Positions 34,823-43,725 of a DNA stretch of 60,912 bases are shown here, piece by piece (the stretch's first letter is position 1; every line of letters begins with the position of its first letter). The DNA is taken from contig JAHEFD010000010.1 of NCBI GenBank assembly GCA_024640345.1, positions 1 to 60,912 of the forward strand. The letters run 5' to 3'. This DNA is from Woeseiaceae bacterium. GTDB taxonomy: Bacteria; Pseudomonadota; Gammaproteobacteria; Steroidobacterales; Woeseiaceae. The position numbers and the translations under genes are program-made. Below the pieces are notes generated by a model that was not told the DNA's origin, ran no database searches, and was given only the letters and a program-made list of their open reading frames with translations.

Positions 34823-37800
34823 TTAGTTAAACTTCTCGCCGCGTTTAATCCACTTGCCAATATCCTTTGCACTACGATCCCGCGGCAAACCCGGATGAAT
34901 GATTTGTGCCGTACACTTCTCCGCAGACTTCACGAGATCGCGGTATGGCCCGCCATCGGGATTTTTTATGTAGGCCTTCTTGTCCCCGTTATATTCGAAG
35001 ATCTGTGGATTAATGAGAATGCACTCGTCACAAGCGGTGCATTCCTCGGTATCAATCCATGGCGCCATGTAGTCACCCGAGGCAGCAGGCTTCGGTGGCT
35101 CTGTAACGACCGCAGCCAGTTGCGGTGGCTGACCGGCCGCTGGTTGTGCAGGCGTAACAGGCCGGACGTCCGGTGCACTTTCAAGCATGGCGTCAAGATC
35201 GAGTGCCTGGTTGCCGCTCACCAGCCCCATCAGTCCTGCCGCAATTTTTTGCACGACTTCCTGGCGAACGCGTGATTCCAGCTGTACATCATCCGAGACC
35301 GGCGCTTCGTCAATTTCCGCCAATCCTTTCAGCATGACCCAGAAGTCACGCCGCTCTTCAGCGGACTTGATCATGGCTTCATCAACGAGCAATCGACTGA
35401 GTTGCTGACTCGCGTCGAGTGCCCAGACGTACGGCACCTTGCCCTCGCGGTCGTCTTCATCGAGATCGATATATTCGCTGACCAGCAGCATGTCTTCATG
35501 CCAGGCATCCCGCGGCACTTTCCTGAAGTGCTTGCGGAAGCGAGTCTCCGTGACGGCAAAATCGACGAACGTCGTCGGAATCTCCATTTCTTTCTCGCGC
35601 CCGCGCTCGACGTATTTAATTTTCGCCACCGGCCAGTCCAGGTTAATGGACGGGTTGCCATCAAGGTCCAGGCATTCAGCCACCGTATTGCCCCGATCGG
35701 GATCATAGCGATAAAGCGGATAAGCACGTGACTCCACCGCCAGTTTGGCCTGGTGATGGCCCATATCATCCCCAATCCCGTGTTCCGGCTGGCATGATGT
35801 ATAGAGATTGAACAGCGCCGGTCGCCTTGACATCAGCCCCTGCACAAAGCCCTCGATCATGTGGTTGGCGTTCGCCATCGTGGACTGCATGAAATAAGTC
35901 GTCCGATGCGCCATCGTGATCAGGCCCATTTCTTTTCGCGATTCTTCCTTGCCTTTAATCGCCTTGCCGAATTGCGCCATATCGGAAATCTGCCCCAGGA
36001 ACCCGGAGGTGCATGCCTGTCCGCCAGTATTCGAGTACACCTGGGTATCAACGACAACCACCTTGATCGGTTTGCCCGACATCATTGCACGCGACAGGTT
36101 CTGGAAGCCGATGTCGTACATGGCTCCATCGCCGCCGATGGCAACTACCGGTGGGCAGAGATTGAATTCGTCATCCGAGAAATCCTGCCAATCAAAATAA
36201 CGATACTTCTCTTCAAAACCTTCCGGATCGTACTGGCCCTTGAGTAAGGCTTCGGCAAAGCGAATCGTTCTGAACCCCCCTGCCATCTTCGCCATATGCC
36301 CTTCGAACACGCCCATTGCCATTGACGCAGTGTCCTGGAACAGGTGGTTGGCCCACGGGAAAGGATAGGGATTGAACGGATACGTACTGCCCCACACGGA
36401 GGTACAGCCCGTCGCGTTAATAATGCCCATGCTTGAGCGACCTTTGCCGGTCGTTCCATCCTGGTATCGCCACTTCAGTTCATTGAGCGCAGCGACAACG
36501 TCAGTGACATGTTTCAGCCACTTGCGATCAATCGGCTGGGCTTCATGAGTTTTCTCAACAATGTCGGCAAACTTCGACAACGTCAGATCACCATCGTTAC
36601 CCTGGCCGAGGACCGCACGCATTTCTTCTGAATCGCTGACATCGATCTCGCCAACCAGCTTCATCTGCACATGCTTCGTGAGATCCCCGATGAGCTGGTC
36701 GATATGAGTAATATGCCTGGCCACCCTGGGCATCATCAGGGATTCCACCGTGGCGACAAACAGGTGAATGACGGTTTTCTCTGAACATCCGAGACAGGCA
36801 CCATCGCCGCTCGCGAACGGCAGGTAGGCATCCTTGTTCAACAAAATGGTTTCGAGCGCGCCAATGCCCTCTTCCAGGTTTTCGACACGAATGTACTTGT
36901 CCGGCGTATTGGGCAAGTCGAGCCAGAAGTCCCAGTTCTTGCGCAGCGACTTAATCGAGTCTTTGGTTTGCGTAACAGGCCGCAATGCATCGTCATTACA
37001 GACTTCCACACACTCCATGCAACCCTTGCAGGTATAGGGATCAATCGTGATGCTCAGAAGCCCACCGCCACCCGCCTGTTTCTTCTCCGGATTAGTAAAG
37101 TAGGGGCGACACAGTGCAAACTTGAAGTCGCCGAGTTCCTCGCGAAAATCATCGAACTCCCTTTCAAGCTGCTCCCTGTCTGCACCGGCCAGGTCTGCAC
37201 CGTCAATTGTCGCGTGGATTGCATCCTCAATAATGCTGTCAACCGGGTCAGACTCTTCGGCAGCCGCAAGCAGCTTCTTGAGTTTCATCTCCATCTGCCG
37301 CACAGCGCGCGGCAATTGTTCCGTTGGTTTGCCGGCTTTCTTCAATCGATTGACCACGGTATCAAGCACCTGGCCGGGTTCATTGACAAGCCCGGGAATC
37401 GCCGTGTCCGGACAAATCGTGTAACAGTCTCCGCAACCGGTGCAGTTTTCGGGAATGAATACCGGGTGCTCAAATCGAATCGACGTCATGTCCCTGAAAT
37501 GCGAAGACACCGCCGGCATCAGGCTCATGCTCATAAAGGGATCGGCGGGAACCGATTCACCTTTGCCCCCGATGTACATGCTGCCCGTTTCAGTCCAGAA
37601 ACGATGAATGTCTGACGAAGCGGACGAAGATTGCGGCTCACGTTTGACCATTACAGGAATCGGCAGATGCCCATTACCCTTACTGGCTTCCGTTTTCGCT
37701 GCAATCACCTTCTCGGTAATTTCAATAACCTCTTTGAACCCGCGGCGAACGACACGTATGTTGTCCTCGACAACGCGGGCACCCTTCGAACCGAATTTCT

Positions 37801-39802
37801 CCTGCAACTGGCTCTTGATCGCCTCCAGTAGCTTGATTTGCGTGAGGCCGTGCTTCTCTAAAAGCGGCGAAGTCGCGAAGAAGGCACCCTGGAAAGCGAT
37901 GCCCTGCATTCGCAGTTGCAGTTCCGGATCCGTTGCTTCGTCGCGGGCAATTTTGAAAGCATCAAGATAGAAAAGGCGAATGTCGTTCTCGATGATTGTT
38001 TTCTGATGCCGTTCCGGAATGGATTCCCAGAAGTCTTCGGGTGAAGTCGCGTCACTCTGCATCACGAGCACGCCGCCCTTGTTAAGCCCTGCCAGTGCAT
38101 TGGTATGGCTGAACACATTCGGGTCCGGTGACAACACGACGTCGACATAAAAATATTCGCAATTAATGCGGATCGGCTCCGGTGCTGCCGACAGGTAATA
38201 GCTGGTCGGTTGCCCCTTCTTTTCAGAGCCATACTTCGGGTTGGCCTTGACGTGATATCCCAACAGGTCGAACAAGGTCATTGCAAGATTCTTGCCCGTC
38301 GTAATCGCCCCCCAGCCACCGACCGAGTGCATGCGCACCGTAATGGCGTCCTTTGGCATCAGGTTCGGATTTTCGCTTCCGCGCAATGCAAGCTCTGCGA
38401 CTCGGGGATAGGCATCCAGCACGGTTTGCTGATAGATCTCCTGCTTCGGCGTCATCATCGATTTTCTGACGAAATCAATGGACAGGTAGAACAGGCGTTT
38501 TTGCGCGCCGTCTGGAAGCATATTTTCGATGGCGGCAACGACACCTTCCGGCTGTAGGTCACGACTGCCCAAGCCGAATGACCCGGAATAGAGCTCCGGC
38601 ATGTCATTAAGGGATTTATAGTTCGCGAGGTCCGGATAAATCGAACCGTTTTTGCTTCGACCATTCTCCAGGCTCTTGCTCAATACGGCGCGAATTTCTC
38701 TGATCAATGGCAAATCGGCTGCCAGCGGCTGGTCTGTTCGCTCAAGCACAACCACCGCTTTCTTGCCTTTGAGAATTCGGGTGATCAGGTCACCCGGGAA
38801 CGGCCTGAACATCAGCTGGTTGACGACGCCGACTTTGATGCCGCGAGTCTCCCGCAGATAGTCGGCGACCGCTTCCGCCGTGGGCAAATGGCTGCCCTGT
38901 CCGAGGATCAGGTAATCGGCGTCTTCGCAACGATAAGTCATCACCCTTTCGTAACGACGTCCGGTCAGTTTTTCGAACTCGTCGAAAGACTGGTCCGCCA
39001 GCGCCTGCACGTGGTCAAAGAAATATGGCCGCTGTGCTGCAACGCTCTGCATGTAGGAGTCCTGGTTCTGCACAACTCCAGCCATGACCGGCTCGTCGAC
39101 GGTCCAGAGCTCGGGAATACGTCTTCGTTTCTCCCCGTAAATGATTCTCTGCGCCGGCGTAGGCGTGTCTATTTCGTCGCTGGGCAACCCGAGATATTCC
39201 TCGATGAGCTCCCGCTCAGGCAACATTAGCGATTCGATCAGGTGAGTCGTCAGGAATCCGTCCTGTGCAATGATGCCCGGCGTCAACGTGAGCTCGGCTA
39301 TCCGGTGCGAAATAATATTGAGGTCAGCCACCGCCTGCGCGTTCTTGGCAAAAATCTGAAAGAAACCGGTATCGTCGACGCAGTGGTAGTCGTCGTGCCC
39401 TGCATGGACGTTCAGCGATGCTTTCGTCATCGCCCTGCAACCCATGTTGAGTACGTAGGTGAGGCGTTTGCCGACGGCCGCGTAAAGCGACTCGTGCATA
39501 TACGCAATACCCTGGCCCGAGGAAAAATTCGTCGCCCGCAATCCGGTCATCGACAATCCCGCGGTAACTGCCGCTGCAGCGTGCTCGCCTTCGGGTTCTA
39601 TGAAAATCAGCGGCCGGCCCGAAATGTTTATGTGACCTGCCGCCGCCTCTGCTGCCCAATACTCACCCATCTGCGTAGACGGTGTAATCGGATAAGCACC
39701 GGCGCCATCGGTGGACTCGCGCTCGCACATGATGGCGGCAGTGTTGCCATCCATCGCTGCACGCACGCCCGGGTATCTCGGAGAGTCTTTGGTCTTTTTC
39801 AT
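34823..39802 (-). CDS. nifJ: Giant pyruvate:ferredoxin (flavodoxin) oxidoreductase-like fusion protein
   Basis: 1659 residues from the ATG at 39802, 17 bp after the rnfB stop; a longer start at 39844 lies inside rnfB. Domains in order: alpha/pyrimidine domain with A-Y37-P-I-T-P-S; transketolase C-like domain to about 470; gamma domain ('S-V-G-G-W-G' at about 493-498); two [4Fe-4S] motifs from C787 (CTGCGDCYTIC) and C925 (CKGCMECVEVC), separated by an unusual 110-residue helical insert; TPP domain with C1003-L-G-C and G1224-D-G ... 'SNTGGQ'. Then a Pro/Ala-rich linker and an extra C-terminal ferredoxin domain from C1588 (C-T-A-C-D-E-C ... E-K-C). Single-chain PFORs are about 1170-1200 residues. 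The enzyme splits pyruvate to acetyl-CoA, CO2 and reduced ferredoxin, or the reverse. The exact 2-oxoacid is inferred. Confidence 0.92.
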   Translation of the reverse strand: MKKTKDSPRYPGVRAAMDGNTAAIMCERESTDGAGAYPITPSTQMGEYWAAEAAAGHINISGRPLIFIEPEGEHAAAAVTAGLSMTGLRATNFSSGQGIAYMHESLYAAVGKRLTYVLNMGCRAMTKASLNVHAGHDDYHCVDDTGFFQIFAKNAQAVADLNIISHRIAELTLTPGIIAQDGFLTTHLIESLMLPERELIEEYLGLPSDEIDTPTPAQRIIYGEKRRRIPELWTVDEPVMAGVVQNQDSYMQSVAAQRPYFFDHVQALADQSFDEFEKLTGRRYERVMTYRCEDADYLILGQGSHLPTAEAVADYLRETRGIKVGVVNQLMFRPFPGDLITRILKGKKAVVVLERTDQPLAADLPLIREIRAVLSKSLENGRSKNGSIYPDLANYKSLNDMPELYSGSFGLGSRDLQPEGVVAAIENMLPDGAQKRLFYLSIDFVRKSMMTPKQEIYQQTVLDAYPRVAELALRGSENPNLMPKDAITVRMHSVGGWGAITTGKNLAMTLFDLLGYHVKANPKYGSEKKGQPTSYYLSAAPEPIRINCEYFYVDVVLSPDPNVFSHTNALAGLNKGGVLVMQSDATSPEDFWESIPERHQKTIIENDIRLFYLDAFKIARDEATDPELQLRMQGIAFQGAFFATSPLLEKHGLTQIKLLEAIKSQLQEKFGSKGARVVEDNIRVVRRGFKEVIEITEKVIAAKTEASKGNGHLPIPVMVKREPQSSSASSDIHRFWTETGSMYIGGKGESVPADPFMSMSLMPAVSSHFRDMTSIRFEHPVFIPENCTGCGDCYTICPDTAIPGLVNEPGQVLDTVVNRLKKAGKPTEQLPRAVRQMEMKLKKLLAAAEESDPVDSIIEDAIHATIDGADLAGADREQLEREFDDFREELGDFKFALCRPYFTNPEKKQAGGGGLLSITIDPYTCKGCMECVEVCNDDALRPVTQTKDSIKSLRKNWDFWLDLPNTPDKYIRVENLEEGIGALETILLNKDAYLPFASGDGACLGCSEKTVIHLFVATVESLMMPRVARHITHIDQLIGDLTKHVQMKLVGEIDVSDSEEMRAVLGQGNDGDLTLSKFADIVEKTHEAQPIDRKWLKHVTDVVAALNELKWRYQDGTTGKGRSSMGIINATGCTSVWGSTYPFNPYPFPWANHLFQDTASMAMGVFEGHMAKMAGGFRTIRFAEALLKGQYDPEGFEEKYRYFDWQDFSDDEFNLCPPVVAIGGDGAMYDIGFQNLSRAMMSGKPIKVVVVDTQVYSNTGGQACTSGFLGQISDMAQFGKAIKGKEESRKEMGLITMAHRTTYFMQSTMANANHMIEGFVQGLMSRRPALFNLYTSCQPEHGIGDDMGHHQAKLAVESRAYPLYRYDPDRGNTVAECLDLDGNPSINLDWPVAKIKYVERGREKEMEIPTTFVDFAVTETRFRKHFRKVPRDAWHEDMLLVSEYIDLDEDDREGKVPYVWALDASQQLSRLLVDEAMIKSAEERRDFWVMLKGLAEIDEAPVSDDVQLESRVRQEVVQKIAAGLMGLVSGNQALDLDAMLESAPDVRPVTPAQPAAGQPPQLAAVVTEPPKPAASGDYMAPWIDTEECTACDECILINPQIFEYNGDKKAYIKNPDGGPYRDLVKSAEKCTAQIIHPGLPRDRSAKDIGKWIKRGEKFN

Positions 39803-39818
39803 ATGTGAATCTACCTGG

Positions 39819-40679
39819 TTAAGTCGGGGCGCGCCGTTTTGCACCCTGGCGAATTATTTTATGTGCTGCATGCCCGGTCACCGGGCCATCTTTATTATCG
39901 AACCACACGATCGCGCCAGTCGGGCAACGTTCGATGGCCTTTTTCGCGTCATGATTCCGGCTGTAGTCCACGACAGGCAGATTATCCACCATCGTAATGA
40001 GGCCATCCGGTGCATCAAGCGCGCATCTTCCGCAAGCGTCGCAACCGACTTCGCAATCGGCGAGCACCGCATCACCCTTTTCAAGATTTCTGCATGCAAC
40101 CCACAGACGATGGCTCACAGGGTGCAGGGAAAACAGGTCTTTAGGGCAGGCATCGACACAATCGCCGCATGCTGTGCAGTCATCTTCAATAACGACCGGC
40201 AGATCATGCTCATTCATGTAGATGGCATCAAGATCACAGACCGCCTCGCAGTCGCCGAGCCCGAGACATCCCCAGAAACAGGCTTTGCCGCCGCCAGCAA
40301 CGAGCGTCGCGGCGCGGCACGAGCCCAGGCCCTCGTATTGCGCGCGATTTCGCGCAACATTCGTGCCGCCGGCACAGGCAAGCCGTGCAACGACCTTCTC
40401 TTCGGCACCGACATCGACGCCCAGGAACCGAGCGACATCTTCCCGTTCGTCTTCGTTCATGACTGTGCATTTGCCGGGCAATGCCTTGCCTTCGGCCATT
40501 GCTTCTGCGAGCCCGAGGCACCCGGGATACCCACAGGCACCGCAGTTTGTACCGGGCAGCATCAGGAATGCCGCATCAATGCGGGGGTCCTCGTCGACGT
40601 GCAGTTTCCTGTGCGCCAGAACCAGGAGGGAGGCAAACAGAAAAGCGAGCGTCGCAAGCGTTAATACAGCTATCGACAT
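39819..40679 (-). CDS. rnfB: Rnf complex subunit RnfB (ferredoxin-accepting iron-sulfur subunit)
   Basis: 286 residues from the ATG at 40679 (AGGA 7 nt upstream), which puts the single N-terminal transmembrane anchor first. An ATG at 40697 is also in frame. The family's special cluster motif N-C-G-A-C-G-Y-P-G-C followed by a distant Cys (K-C-T-V) is present. Three more Cys-rich regions follow: a 'C-A-G-G ... C-R-A ... C-F-W-G-C-L-G-L-G-D-C' set, C-T-A-C-G-D-C-V-D-A-C-P, and C-E-V-G-C-D-A-C-G-R-C. RnfB takes electrons from ferredoxin at the cytoplasmic face. It opens the operon, separated from rnfC by the PFOR gene. Confidence 0.94.
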   Translation of the reverse strand: MSIAVLTLATLAFLFASLLVLAHRKLHVDEDPRIDAAFLMLPGTNCGACGYPGCLGLAEAMAEGKALPGKCTVMNEDEREDVARFLGVDVGAEEKVVARLACAGGTNVARNRAQYEGLGSCRAATLVAGGGKACFWGCLGLGDCEAVCDLDAIYMNEHDLPVVIEDDCTACGDCVDACPKDLFSLHPVSHRLWVACRNLEKGDAVLADCEVGCDACGRCALDAPDGLITMVDNLPVVDYSRNHDAKKAIERCPTGAIVWFDNKDGPVTGHAAHKIIRQGAKRRAPT

Positions 40680-40781
40680 GCTGTCATCCTTGCCCATTTT
40701 GAGCGATTATTCTAGTGGTCGTTGGCAGGCATCGCATTGTGGAAAGCCCGTACAGATATGTAGGCGCTTACCGCTTAGTTT

Positions 40782-40842
40782 CAGGCTACGGAACCTGTTG
40801 CTGCGATAGTACCGAGACCCGTTATCGCGGCGTCGTAGCCTG
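40782..40842. promoter_or_regulatory. Inverted repeat in the rnf-kor divergent promoter region
   Basis: Perfect 9-bp arms CAGGCTACG (40782-40790) and CGTAGCCTG (40834-40842) with a 43-nt gap, in the region between the two ferredoxin operons and just before the GGAGG ribosome site of the rightward one. It could be a pair of regulator half-sites or a leader hairpin. I see no FNR/Anr-type box (TTGAT-N4-ATCAA). Confidence 0.35.
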
Positions 40843-40856
40843 CCTGGAGGCAACTG

Positions 40857-41171
40857 TTGTCTGAAGCTGAATCGAACGTGCGGCGCGAACCAATGGACCT
40901 GGCCAAAGCACAGGTCCCCGTTGGGCGGGTCCATATCATCTCGGAACGGTGCAAGCAGTGCAATTTCTGCATCAATTACTGCCCCACCAAAGTGCTCGAA
41001 TATTCACCGGAGACCAATGCCAAGGGCTACCATTTCCCGCTCGTAGCCGCCGGCAAGGAGACCTCGTGTGTCCATTGCCGTTTCTGCGACCTGATCTGCC
41101 CCGAGCTCGCAATATTCACCACGGAAATGACTGACGAAGACAAAGCGGAGTTTGGAATAGATGGCAGTTAG
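40857..41171 (+). CDS. korD: 2-oxoacid:ferredoxin oxidoreductase delta subunit (2x[4Fe-4S] ferredoxin)
   Basis: 104 residues from a TTG with a strong GGAGG 6 nt upstream; the next ATG (40893) has none. Two [4Fe-4S] motifs: C-K-Q-C-N-F-C-I-N-Y-C-P and C-V-H-C-R-F-C-D-L-I-C-P. The intervening 'YSPETNAKGYHFP' is typical of the delta subunit of 2-oxoglutarate:ferredoxin oxidoreductase (OorD/KorD). Subunits follow in the order delta, alpha, beta, gamma, as in oorDABC of Helicobacter and Campylobacter. It overlaps korA by 11 bp. Confidence 0.88.
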   Translation: MSEAESNVRREPMDLAKAQVPVGRVHIISERCKQCNFCINYCPTKVLEYSPETNAKGYHFPLVAAGKETSCVHCRFCDLICPELAIFTTEMTDEDKAEFGIDGS

Positions 41172-42345
41172 CGTCATAAACAAGGGAACGAAGCCGGAGC
41201 CCGAACCACGGGTCAGAACCGGCGGCCACTTCATGCTTGGCGACCATGCCTGTGCCGAAGGGGCACTTGCCGCGGGCCTCGATTTTTTCGGTGGATATCC
41301 GATCACCCCATCGACGGAGATCGCTGAGCACATTGCCGTGCGCCTGCCTTTAATCGGCGGAAGATTTGTGCAGATGGAGGACGAGCTGGCGAGCATCGCC
41401 GCAATTATCGGTGCATCAGCAGCCGGCGCGCGCAGTTTCACAGCCACATCCGGCCCGGGATTCAGCCTGATGATGGAGAATATAGGCCTTGCTGCCATGA
41501 TGGAGCTTCCCGTTGTCATTGCCGACGTCATGCGGGCATCACCCTCGACCGGACTACCGACGATGGTAGGCCAGTCAGACGTCTTGCAGGCACGATGGGG
41601 ATCACATGGAGATTACGGCATCATCGCGTACTGCCCGTCTTCACCGCAGGAATGTTTTGACCTGACGATTCGGGCATTCAATGCAGCCGACCAGTATCGT
41701 GTACCCGTTTTCATCCTGATGGATGAGGTAGTCGGGCATATGGCCGAACGAGTCATTATCCCGGCTGCTGAAGATATTCCGCACACTCCCAGGAAGGGAC
41801 CCAGGCACAAACCGGGAGAAGAAATATTCCTGAGTTATGCACCCGATGCCGACATGGTCCCGCCAATAGCTCATGCCGGCGAAGGTTACAAAGTGCATAT
41901 GACAGGCCTGACGCATGACGAGCGCGGCTACCCGGCGTTAAATGCACCGACACATAACAAACTGGTTAACAGGCTGGTCGACAAGATAAGACTGAATGCC
42001 GCCGATATCGTAATGTACGAGGAAATCGCTACGGAAGATGCGGACACGATCGTCATATCCTTTGGTTGCACGGCCCGCTCGGCACGACACGCAGTAGCCG
42101 AAGCGCGGCGCGAAGGATTGAAGTGCGGTTTCCTCAGGCTGATTACCATTTGGCCGTTCCCTGAAAAAAGAATTCGCGAACTGATTGATCAGGGCAACGT
42201 AAAACGATTCATCGTACCGGAAGTCAATCTCGGTCAAATTCGTCGGGAAGTCGAAAGAATGACAAGCCTGCCTGTCCTGCGCCTCAATCATGCGGGTGGT
42301 GAAATGCCGGCGCCAAAAGATATCCTGGAGCTTATTCGATCATGA
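41161..42345 (+). CDS. korA: 2-oxoacid:ferredoxin oxidoreductase alpha subunit
   Basis: 394 residues. 'F-F-G-G-Y-P-I-T-P-S-T-E-I' is the pyrimidine-binding motif of the alpha subunit. The rest ('VQMEDELASIAAIIGASAAG', 'TSGPGFSLMMEN', 'MRASPSTGLPT', C-terminal 'PEVNLGQIRREVER') matches KorA/OorA rather than pyruvate-specific PorA. Works with the beta subunit to form the active site and with delta and gamma as partners. GGAG 10 nt upstream. It overlaps korB by 4 bp. Substrate (2-oxoglutarate versus branched-chain or aryl 2-oxoacid) cannot be settled by eye. Confidence 0.92.
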   Translation: MAVSVINKGTKPEPEPRVRTGGHFMLGDHACAEGALAAGLDFFGGYPITPSTEIAEHIAVRLPLIGGRFVQMEDELASIAAIIGASAAGARSFTATSGPGFSLMMENIGLAAMMELPVVIADVMRASPSTGLPTMVGQSDVLQARWGSHGDYGIIAYCPSSPQECFDLTIRAFNAADQYRVPVFILMDEVVGHMAERVIIPAAEDIPHTPRKGPRHKPGEEIFLSYAPDADMVPPIAHAGEGYKVHMTGLTHDERGYPALNAPTHNKLVNRLVDKIRLNAADIVMYEEIATEDADTIVISFGCTARSARHAVAEARREGLKCGFLRLITIWPFPEKRIRELIDQGNVKRFIVPEVNLGQIRREVERMTSLPVLRLNHAGGEMPAPKDILELIRS

Positions 42346-43172
42346 GTGCCACAGAGCAAATCATTCACCCGGCGGCTACCGTCCACCCGATCGACAATCT
42401 TCTGCGTGCAGACCGCTTCCCGCACATACTCTGTCCCGGGTGCGGAATCGGCACCGTGATTCACGGCTATGCGCATGCGATTGCTGCGTCAGGCCTCAGT
42501 GAAGACCGACACGTTTGCGTATCCGGCATCGGTTGCAGCGGCAGAGCCGCAGGTTACGTGAATGTCGACTCATATCACTCCACGCATGGACGCGCACTCC
42601 CATTTGCGCTCGGTATAGCCGTGCACAAACCCGAGCTCAACGTGACGGTCATCAGCGGAGACGGCGACCTGACAGCCATTGGCGGTAATCACCTGATCCA
42701 TGCAGCGAGGCGCAATGTCAATCTCAATGTCATCTGCATCAACAATTTTAACTATGGAATGACCGGGGGCCAGGTCGGCCCGACTACGCCTGTGGGCGCG
42801 AAAGGATCAACGGCACCGAGAGGTGCTGTGGAACAACCCTTTAATCTTCCCTACCTGGCCAAGGCAACCGGTGCAGCATTTGTCGCGCGTTGGACGGTGT
42901 TGCACGTGCGAGAATTCCAGGACGCTGTCCTGCGTGCAATGAACAAGAATGGGTTTTCGTTTATCGAAGTACTCGCACCCTGCCCCACGAGTTTCGGCCG
43001 GGCCAATAATATCGGTGACGGCCTCCATGAAGTCGAAATCTATCGCGAACGTTGCGTTATCGAGAATGGCGCACAGAATCTCGAAGAACTGGACATTGAC
43101 CTGATCGATGCTTCGAAACCGATCACGGTTGGCAATTTTGTTGATATAGATCGGAAACCATTCATTGAATAA
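42342..43172 (+). CDS. korB: 2-oxoacid:ferredoxin oxidoreductase beta subunit (TPP-binding)
   Basis: 276 residues. 'L-C-P-G-C-G-I-G' provides the first cluster Cys pair; 'C-V-S-G-I-G-C-S-G-R' the next; the TPP pocket is 'S-G-D-G-D-L-T-A-I-G-G-N' followed by 'N-N-F-N-Y-G-M-T-G-G-Q-V-G-P-T-T-P'. The 'GMTGGQ' sequence is characteristic of KorB/OorB. The chain bears the TPP and one [4Fe-4S] cluster and is the catalytic subunit with alpha. It overlaps alpha by 4 bp and the gamma gene by 8 bp if the latter begins at its TTG. Confidence 0.93.
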   Translation: MSATEQIIHPAATVHPIDNLLRADRFPHILCPGCGIGTVIHGYAHAIAASGLSEDRHVCVSGIGCSGRAAGYVNVDSYHSTHGRALPFALGIAVHKPELNVTVISGDGDLTAIGGNHLIHAARRNVNLNVICINNFNYGMTGGQVGPTTPVGAKGSTAPRGAVEQPFNLPYLAKATGAAFVARWTVLHVREFQDAVLRAMNKNGFSFIEVLAPCPTSFGRANNIGDGLHEVEIYRERCVIENGAQNLEELDIDLIDASKPITVGNFVDIDRKPFIE

Positions 43173-43725
43173 CGAAGACACATCGAATGTCATGCAGGTC
43201 CGGTTTGGCGGTGTCGGAGGCCAGGGCATTGTGCTCTCGGGCCGGCTACTGGGTAAGGCTGCGGCACTATTCGACGATAAAGATGCCGTTTGCACGCAAT
43301 CCTATGGCCCGGAGGCACGCGGTGGTGCATCGCGCGCAGACGTGGTCATTTCGAATGACACCGTAGATTATCCGTTTGTCATCGCGGCGGATGTTCTGGC
43401 CGTTTTTTTCCAGGAAGCATATGTCATGTTTCGCAAAGGTCTCAGACCGGGCGGCCTGTTACTTGTCGATAGTGATCTCGTGCGTCCATCGGACGACGAT
43501 GACATCTATCGCAGCGTGCCGGCAACCCGAACCGCGGAAGAACTCGGCAACCGAATGGCGGCCAACGTAGTAATGCTTGGATACCTTGTTGGAGCGACCG
43601 ATGTCGTGAGTCGCGAATCCGTCGAAAAGGCGATTCGTACGACAGTCAAAGAAAAGATAATTGACTTCAATTTGAAAGCATTCGACTTAGGCCTGGGTAT
43701 GGCGCAAAAAGATGGTGCGTCATGA
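43165..43725 (+). CDS. korC: 2-oxoacid:ferredoxin oxidoreductase gamma subunit
   Basis: 186 residues from TTG at 43165, or 177 from ATG at 43192; the family core begins at the latter ('MQVRFGGVGGQGIVLSGRLLG'). Motifs 'TQSYGPEARGGASRADVVIS' and 'VMLGYLVGATDVV' define the gamma subunit. Ends 4 bp inside the flavoprotein gene, so translation is coupled. The gamma chain completes the alpha-beta-gamma-delta enzyme, binding CoA in related enzymes. Confidence 0.9.
   Translation: MNNEDTSNVMQVRFGGVGGQGIVLSGRLLGKAAALFDDKDAVCTQSYGPEARGGASRADVVISNDTVDYPFVIAADVLAVFFQEAYVMFRKGLRPGGLLLVDSDLVRPSDDDDIYRSVPATRTAEELGNRMAANVVMLGYLVGATDVVSRESVEKAIRTTVKEKIIDFNLKAFDLGLGMAQKDGAS

Noticed and set aside
29529-40697. 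The pump as an Nqr complex
   Set aside because: RnfB with its N-C-G-A-C motif and RnfC with two [4Fe-4S] motifs are present, while NqrA and NqrF are absent.
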